DNA of 64,000 nucleotides, taken from positions 434,001 through 498,000 of the forward strand of contig CBDDLD010000004.1 of NCBI GenBank assembly GCA_965230605.1, given 5' to 3'. Positions 61,179 to 64,000 of the stretch are shown here, one piece after another (the first letter of the stretch is position 1; every line of letters starts with the position of its first letter). The stretch comes from CBDDLD01 sp965230605. Lineage in GTDB: Bacteria; Bacteroidota; Bacteroidia; Flavobacteriales; Flavobacteriaceae. Made by a program: the position numbers and the translations under genes. The notes beneath the pieces were generated by a model. That model searched no databases and was not told where the DNA came from. It was given only the letters and a program-made list of their open reading frames with translations.

Positions 61179-61186
61179 TAACTTTG
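61179..61186 (+). promoter_or_regulatory. Promoter -7 box of the GAF protein gene
   Basis: TAACTTTG matches TAnnTTTG. A transcript would start about 61191-61193. This excludes the TTG at 61184 as start codon and points to the in-frame TTG at 61208. Confidence 0.55.
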
Positions 61187-61207
61187 CTTATAGGAAAAAC
61201 TACAATC

Positions 61208-63580
61208 TTGGATATTAACGATAACATAGAATCTCCTTTTATACTCAAAGTGAGCTTCAATAAGCTGTTGGAACAGTACGAAAACCTTGTGAATGACAAG
61301 GATGAGGTTATTGCTTCCAGAGCGAAGCAAGTATTGGATATTGCTGAAAAAAAGCCACTATTAAGAGAAGGCTTTAGTGAAATAAAATATCTGGAAGAAT
61401 ATAAGTCTGAAATTAAGTATATCCTTAAAGATTCTTTTAGTCCTATACTGACTAAAAATGAAATCAAAACGGCATCAATTCCGTTTCATAATGTGATCTT
61501 CAATTCGTCGGAGCGTTTTAAGTCGATTCTTAAAACCGCAGGAGATGATTTTGAGTTGACGATCAAGAACATGCCGGAAGATCACAGATATATCATTGCA
61601 AGTACAATTATTCTGCACTTCTGTTATGGTTATGCTACAAACTTTAAGCGTCCGTTCTTTTATGAAATTCCAGATGCTAATGGCATTATGCGTTATTATA
61701 AGATATTATACAATGCAGATTTTACGGAGATCGTACCCAATGAGAATGCACCCAAGATTACTCAGGAAGACTATGAAAATCTATTAGATAACTTTGAAAA
61801 TATAGATTTATGGAAGGAGAAATTCCCTCCTAATAGTTATACATTCAAAGGGTTTGTAATTTCTAATATTTTTGATGTTACAGATGACCAGTCCATATCA
61901 AATATAAAATCGTCTTTAATTGGAGAAGATAAGAGGAACGATGAAAGTTTCATGGAGAATTTCTATGAAATCTTCCGATCCCTTTTAGGCTTAAAAGATA
62001 TAAGAGTAGGCTTCTCTATATACAATGATGAGGAAGACACATTTGAACGTGTCTATGGTGTGGGAATGAATAGTTTCTTATTGAACCAACTAGATACGAC
62101 CTATTGTTCAGATGCCTTGTGTGTATGGTCATACAACAGGTTATTGCGTGAGAAGAAGTATTTCTCTGTATCTGATGTTGATAAAAGCTACAAACGCTCT
62201 GAAGGTAAGGCGCCACATGTTAAGATCTTAAAAGAGCAAGGTATTAAAAGTGCTATTTTTGCACCAATCGCTAATGACGATGGGCTCATGGGTATTTTAG
62301 AGATTGTTTCAGACAAACCTAAAGTACTAAACAGTATTAATGCTAATAAGTTGGCAGATGTGATGCCATATATCGTTTCTGCTGTGGAACGTTCTAAGAG
62401 TGATGAAGAAAACTTGATTGAAGCTATCATCCAGAAAGAATGTACTTCGATTCATCCAAGTGTACATTGGCGATTTGAAAAAGAAGCCAGAGAGTATATT
62501 AAAGATCAGCTAAGAGGTGATGAACCTCGATTCAATAAAATTGCCTTTGATAATATATATCCGCTTTATGGTCAAATTGATATTAAAGGATCTTCTGAAG
62601 CCAGAAATTGGGCGACTAAGCAAGACCTTACTGAGCAGTTAAACATGGCCAAGTCAATAGTTGAGAAAGTTATCAAAACGGAAAGCTTACCTATTTATGA
62701 TCAGATCATCTATCAGATCAATGATTATTTAGAAGGTTTAAGTGAGCATTTTCAGGTAGATAGTGAGCAACAAATCACTGCTTTCTTTAAGCAAGATATA
62801 GAACCACTTTTAGGACATTTAAAAAAACGCTCACAGTTTGCCTCAGATATTGAGCATTACTTTGAAAGTATAAGCAATAAAGCAAATACCATCTACAAGC
62901 ATAGAAAAGACTATGATGATACTATTATGACCATTAATGGTGAGATGGCTTATTTGCTAGATAAGAAGCAAGAAGACGCACAGAAGATGTATCCACATTA
63001 TTTTGAACGCTTCAAGACAGATGGTGTAGAGCACAACATGTATATAGGTGAGACCATCACCAAGGAAGAAAGTTTTAATGAGATCTATCTATATAACCTT
63101 AGATTGTGGCAATTACAGGTAATGTGCGAAATGGAGAACTCGTATTATCAGATGAAGTCTGAATTTCCTGTTCCTTTAGATGTGGCTTCAATGATATTGG
63201 TGTTCAATCAACCATTATCTATCAGTTTTAGAATGGATGAGAAACAATTCGATGTTGATGGTACATACAACGCACGATACGAGATTGTGAAAAAGCGTGT
63301 AGATAAAGCCTATATAAAAGGCACTAAAGAACGCGTGACTCAGAAAGGAAAAATTAGTATTGTCTACTCTCAAAAACAAGATGAGTTAGAATACCTAAGA
63401 TATATTAAATTCTTACAGTCTAAGAAATACTTAGATACCGATGTAGAAATAGTAGAACTTCAAGATCTACAAGCGGTAACTGGTTTAAAAGCCATACGTG
63501 TAAGTGTGCTTTATCATAAAGATGAAAATGATAAGGAATTCTACACCTATGACGACCTCATGAAAGAACTTAAGGCCTAA
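61208..63580 (+). CDS. GAF-domain cytosolic protein, unknown role
   Basis: 790 residues from the TTG at 61208 (reads DINDNIESPFILKVSFNKLL); the earlier TTG at 61184 lies inside the promoter box. No ATG precedes the conserved-looking start. The centre (about 250-390) is a GAF domain: VGFSIYNDEEDTFERVYGVG, KEQGIKSAIFAPIANDDGLMG, ILEIVSDKP. Helical N- and C-terminal parts are large, the C-terminal one with coiled-coil-like sequence (about 460-600). There is no kinase, cyclase or HTH motif. This long GAF protein type is common in Flavobacteriaceae, often of unknown function. It is convergent with the PycTM-type gene, overlapping its end by four bases. Confidence 0.75.
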   Translation: MDINDNIESPFILKVSFNKLLEQYENLVNDKDEVIASRAKQVLDIAEKKPLLREGFSEIKYLEEYKSEIKYILKDSFSPILTKNEIKTASIPFHNVIFNSSERFKSILKTAGDDFELTIKNMPEDHRYIIASTIILHFCYGYATNFKRPFFYEIPDANGIMRYYKILYNADFTEIVPNENAPKITQEDYENLLDNFENIDLWKEKFPPNSYTFKGFVISNIFDVTDDQSISNIKSSLIGEDKRNDESFMENFYEIFRSLLGLKDIRVGFSIYNDEEDTFERVYGVGMNSFLLNQLDTTYCSDALCVWSYNRLLREKKYFSVSDVDKSYKRSEGKAPHVKILKEQGIKSAIFAPIANDDGLMGILEIVSDKPKVLNSINANKLADVMPYIVSAVERSKSDEENLIEAIIQKECTSIHPSVHWRFEKEAREYIKDQLRGDEPRFNKIAFDNIYPLYGQIDIKGSSEARNWATKQDLTEQLNMAKSIVEKVIKTESLPIYDQIIYQINDYLEGLSEHFQVDSEQQITAFFKQDIEPLLGHLKKRSQFASDIEHYFESISNKANTIYKHRKDYDDTIMTINGEMAYLLDKKQEDAQKMYPHYFERFKTDGVEHNMYIGETITKEESFNEIYLYNLRLWQLQVMCEMENSYYQMKSEFPVPLDVASMILVFNQPLSISFRMDEKQFDVDGTYNARYEIVKKRVDKAYIKGTKERVTQKGKISIVYSQKQDELEYLRYIKFLQSKKYLDTDVEIVELQDLQAVTGLKAIRVSVLYHKDENDKEFYTYDDLMKELKA

Positions 63581-64000
63581 ACAGCTCCAGAATACTGAAA
63601 GGCTATTGCAAAAGAGATCACACTTATAATAATACCAATGATAAATATGGTATAGGTTAACCGGAGTATCTTATACTTTCTGTTTAGCACTTTTCCTAAG
63701 AAATAAAGGTCCTTCTTCATAGAAGAATAGAGATAATCTCGGTCTTGCATCATTTCACCCATGGCCCATTCAAAGTCGTTTAAGCTCATCTTATGAAAAT
63801 TACCAAAGAATAGAAGGTTAACACGCTTAGCTTCTACATCTTCTTTACTGAATTTTCCACTGGTGACATTTGGTCGTGTCGCTAAAACAGATAACACCAT
63901 GGCTGTTATAGTAAATACTACAAAAATTACTGTAGGATATATAAGATGCGCATTAGAAGGATTATCCAGTTTAGGAATTAAATTTGATAATACTAATGAC
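63577..64000 (-). CDS. Pycsar-effector-family (PycTM/DUF5706) protein, partial
   Basis: The last 141 residues of a minus-strand gene running off the right end of the window. The visible part reads a helix YPTVIFVVFTITAMVLSVLA, then TRPNVTSGKFSKEDVE, LLFFGNFHKMSLNDFEWAM, DRDYLYSSMKKDLYFLG and KILRLTYTIFIIGIIISVIS, then a short tail. This is the typical two-part membrane domain of the PycTM (Pycsar effector) family; flavobacterial members often carry an N-terminal HD phosphohydrolase domain, which would lie outside. In Pycsar defence such proteins open the membrane upon cyclic-pyrimidine signals. The HD-fused members are widespread and may be housekeeping. Confidence 0.75.
   Translation of the reverse strand, partial: SLVLSNLIPKLDNPSNAHLIYPTVIFVVFTITAMVLSVLATRPNVTSGKFSKEDVEAKRVNLLFFGNFHKMSLNDFEWAMGEMMQDRDYLYSSMKKDLYFLGKVLNRKYKILRLTYTIFIIGIIISVISFAIAFQYSGAV

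Overview
The window looks like a chromosomal segment of a marine-type flavobacterium (Bacteroidota, Flavobacteriaceae-like). The evidence is AT-rich DNA, promoters with the Bacteroidota -7 box TAnnTTTG and almost no Shine-Dalgarno sites, several SusC/SusD pairs, type IX secretion (T9SS) C-terminal sorting domains, LytS/LytR-type regulators, and many lipoproteins with a Cys at about residue 18-21. No species can be named from this.

Layout. (1) 1-9.5 kb holds mostly housekeeping and signalling genes: a BlaI/BlaR1-type repressor and membrane-protease pair with visible operators, two M28 peptidases, an M20 dipeptidase, a DoxX-like membrane protein, tRNA-Leu(TAG), a class C beta-lactamase-fold hydrolase, and a two-component LytS/LytTR pair whose kinase mRNA is probably leaderless. 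(2) 9.6-16.8 kb has an orphan SusD, an MBOAT O-acyltransferase operon with an SGNH-like partner and an intradiol-dioxygenase-like lipoprotein, then small membrane proteins and a membrane-anchored GH113-like glycosidase. (3) 16.9-29.1 kb is the accessory region. It contains a 2649-residue secreted RHS/YD-repeat protein with two small overlapping genes behind it, a REP-associated tyrosine transposase flanked by inverted REP palindromes, a start-less gene remnant, small lipoproteins, and duplicated gene-end/terminator segments. (4) 29.1-35.7 kb has a 1.15-kb intergenic stretch with direct and inverted repeats, then a SusC-SusD-lipoprotein locus without carbohydrate-active enzymes. Its SusD is about 88% identical (hand count) to the orphan SusD 23 kb away. 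(5) 35.8-61.0 kb is a full starch/maltodextrin utilisation locus. (6) 61.2-64.0 kb carries a GAF-domain protein and, convergent to it, a partial Pycsar-effector-family (PycTM) membrane protein cut by the window end.

How the starch locus works. On the minus strand susC, susD and a SusE-like binding lipoprotein take up maltodextrin at the outer membrane. A T9SS-secreted GH13 amylase follows them behind a terminator-like hairpin. On the plus strand a LacI-family regulator, reading away from a perfect 16-bp operator palindrome, is followed by an SLC45-like sugar transporter, beta-phosphoglucomutase, GH65 maltose phosphorylase, three exported GH13 enzymes, an esterase-fold lipoprotein, a GH31 and a GH97 alpha-glucosidase. 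The enzymes form a tightly spaced or overlapping operon. Surface and periplasmic enzymes would cut starch to maltose and glucose. The inner-membrane carrier would import maltose, which GH65 splits by phosphorolysis to glucose plus beta-glucose-1-phosphate, and PgmB converts the latter to glucose-6-phosphate.

The most interesting items are the REP/RAYT and RHS accessory region, the near-duplicate orphan SusD, the pair of repeated modules inside the RHS protein, and the short gene-end duplications.
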